From the NCBI RefSeq assembly GCF_017877055.1, contig NZ_JAGIPG010000006.1, forward strand, positions 1-64,000: DNA of 64,000 bases. Reading direction: 5' to 3'. Position 1 is the first letter of the stretch; every line of letters starts with the position of its first letter. Shown here piece after piece: positions 63,465 through 64,000 of this stretch. A program made the translations under genes and the position numbers. This stretch comes from Neorhizobium galegae (GTDB lineage: Bacteria; Pseudomonadota; Alphaproteobacteria; Rhizobiales; Rhizobiaceae). The notes below the pieces were generated by a model, which did no database searches, was not told the origin of the DNA, and saw only the letters and a program-made list of their open reading frames with translations.

Positions 63465-64000
63465 GATGGCTCCTGCTCGCACTCACCAGGAAGATCACAT
63501 CGACGGCGAAGGAATAGGTAAGCGAAGCGAGGGCTGCTGCTGCAAGCACGGCGGAGACCGGCGAGGCAATGACGGGAAACAACATCAGACAGAGCGCCAC
63601 GCCCTGCACGACGCAGATCGCCTTGCGGCGCATCGAATGAGGCAGTTCGCCCTTGAGAGCCGGAAAGATCGCCTGCGCGGCCACATACGCATACCGCATC
63701 AGCCCGATCGACAGGACCCAAACTCCCGCCTTCTCGAGCATCACGGCTGCGAGCGACAGGAAGAGGATCAGCAGCGCATCGACTTCCATGTCGAATCGCG
63801 CGCCGAACCGGGAAGACGTACCCGCCTGCCGCGCGAGGAAGCCATCGACACCATCCAGAACAAGCGCGAAAGCGACTACGAACCCCAGCATCCATGAGGC
63901 GCCCTGACCGAAACCCATGCCGAACTGCGGCGATGCCAGCACCATCCCGCCCAAAACCGAGGTGAGCGCGGCGCGGACTGTCGTCACGATATTAGCCGCC
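63451..64000 (-). CDS. CDP-alcohol phosphatidyltransferase family protein (partial, start beyond window)
   Basis: Membrane enzyme of phospholipid synthesis. The full signature DGx2ARx8Gx3Dx3D is present as DGFLARQAGTSSRFGARFDMEVD. Frame remains open to the window end with AANIVTTVRAAL, the usual N-terminal substrate region, so only a few to some tens of residues are missing. Several helices follow (LILFLSLAAVMLEKAGVWVLSIGLM; CVVQGVALCLMLFPVIA). The alcohol substrate is not identifiable. Operon with the FkbM gene. Confidence 0.87.
   Translation of the reverse strand, partial: AANIVTTVRAALTSVLGGMVLASPQFGMGFGQGASWMLGFVVAFALVLDGVDGFLARQAGTSSRFGARFDMEVDALLILFLSLAAVMLEKAGVWVLSIGLMRYAYVAAQAIFPALKGELPHSMRRKAICVVQGVALCLMLFPVIASPVSAVLAAAALASLTYSFAVDVIFLVSASRSHHAAA

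Overview
The window looks like chromosomal DNA of a Rhizobiales alphaproteobacterium, most likely Rhizobiaceae (Rhizobium/Agrobacterium/Neorhizobium type). The evidence is GC-rich coding sequence, dense 4-bp start/stop overlaps, the aerobic cob gene set with CbtAB and CobW, a cobalamin and a TPP riboswitch style typical of the group, and the presence of an amino acid:[carrier protein] ligase operon known from Agrobacterium and Bradyrhizobium. I see no rRNA, tRNA, CRISPR array, insertion sequence or prophage.

Layout. 0.2-8 kb: purC, then a TetR regulator with a tripartite RND efflux pump (adaptor, pump, NodT-type outer membrane lipoprotein) ending in a bidirectional terminator. 8-11 kb: efp diverging from epmA-epmB, which encode the enzymes that beta-lysylate EF-P. 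11-15 kb: AraC regulator diverging from an SDR, then thiC with its TPP riboswitch and promoter. 15.2-22.8 kb: an operon of free-standing acyl carrier protein, acyl-CoA-dehydrogenase-like flavoprotein, class-II aaRS-like amino acid:[carrier protein] ligase, DUF1839 protein and GH2 glycosidase, facing a tandem alpha/beta-hydrolase protein with a Cys nucleophile elbow. I consider this the best candidate for an undescribed system: an amino acid is loaded on a carrier protein and probably handed to an unknown, perhaps sugar-containing, acceptor. 23-27.9 kb: a frameshifted GH5 cellulase remnant, purU, and a three-domain phosphotransferase/M23/aminotransferase fusion in which every catalytic signature is missing. 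27.9-33.1 kb: a stand-alone RAM-domain protein, a LysR regulator, and a divergent lysine/pipecolate-type catabolic set (FAD oxidoreductase, ALDH7-type dehydrogenase, P1 peptidase).

33.1-53.3 kb is one large cobalamin locus: cobC, cobD, then cobQ-cobO-cbtA-cbtB on the minus strand and DUF1636-cobW-cobN-cobG-cobH-cobI-cobJ on the plus strand, fired from a short divergent promoter region flanked by two cobalamin riboswitches, followed by cobK, cobL-cobE-cobM, cbiD and cobA-cobB with alternating strands and overlapping ends. Cobalt uptake (CbtAB), cobalt insertion (CobN, CobW), corrin ring synthesis and late amidation/adenosylation are all here; cobF is absent and a CbiD-type methyltransferase is present instead.

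53.5-60.1 kb: kynureninase, a MarR regulator and a branched-chain-amino-acid-type ABC transporter with a fused permease-ATPase subunit. 60.1-64 kb: envelope lipid/glycan genes (sulfatase-fold membrane transferase, LPG-synthase-like flippase-type protein, FkbM methyltransferase, CDP-alcohol phosphatidyltransferase cut by the window end).

All function statements are from reading sequence and motifs by eye; no database searches were run.
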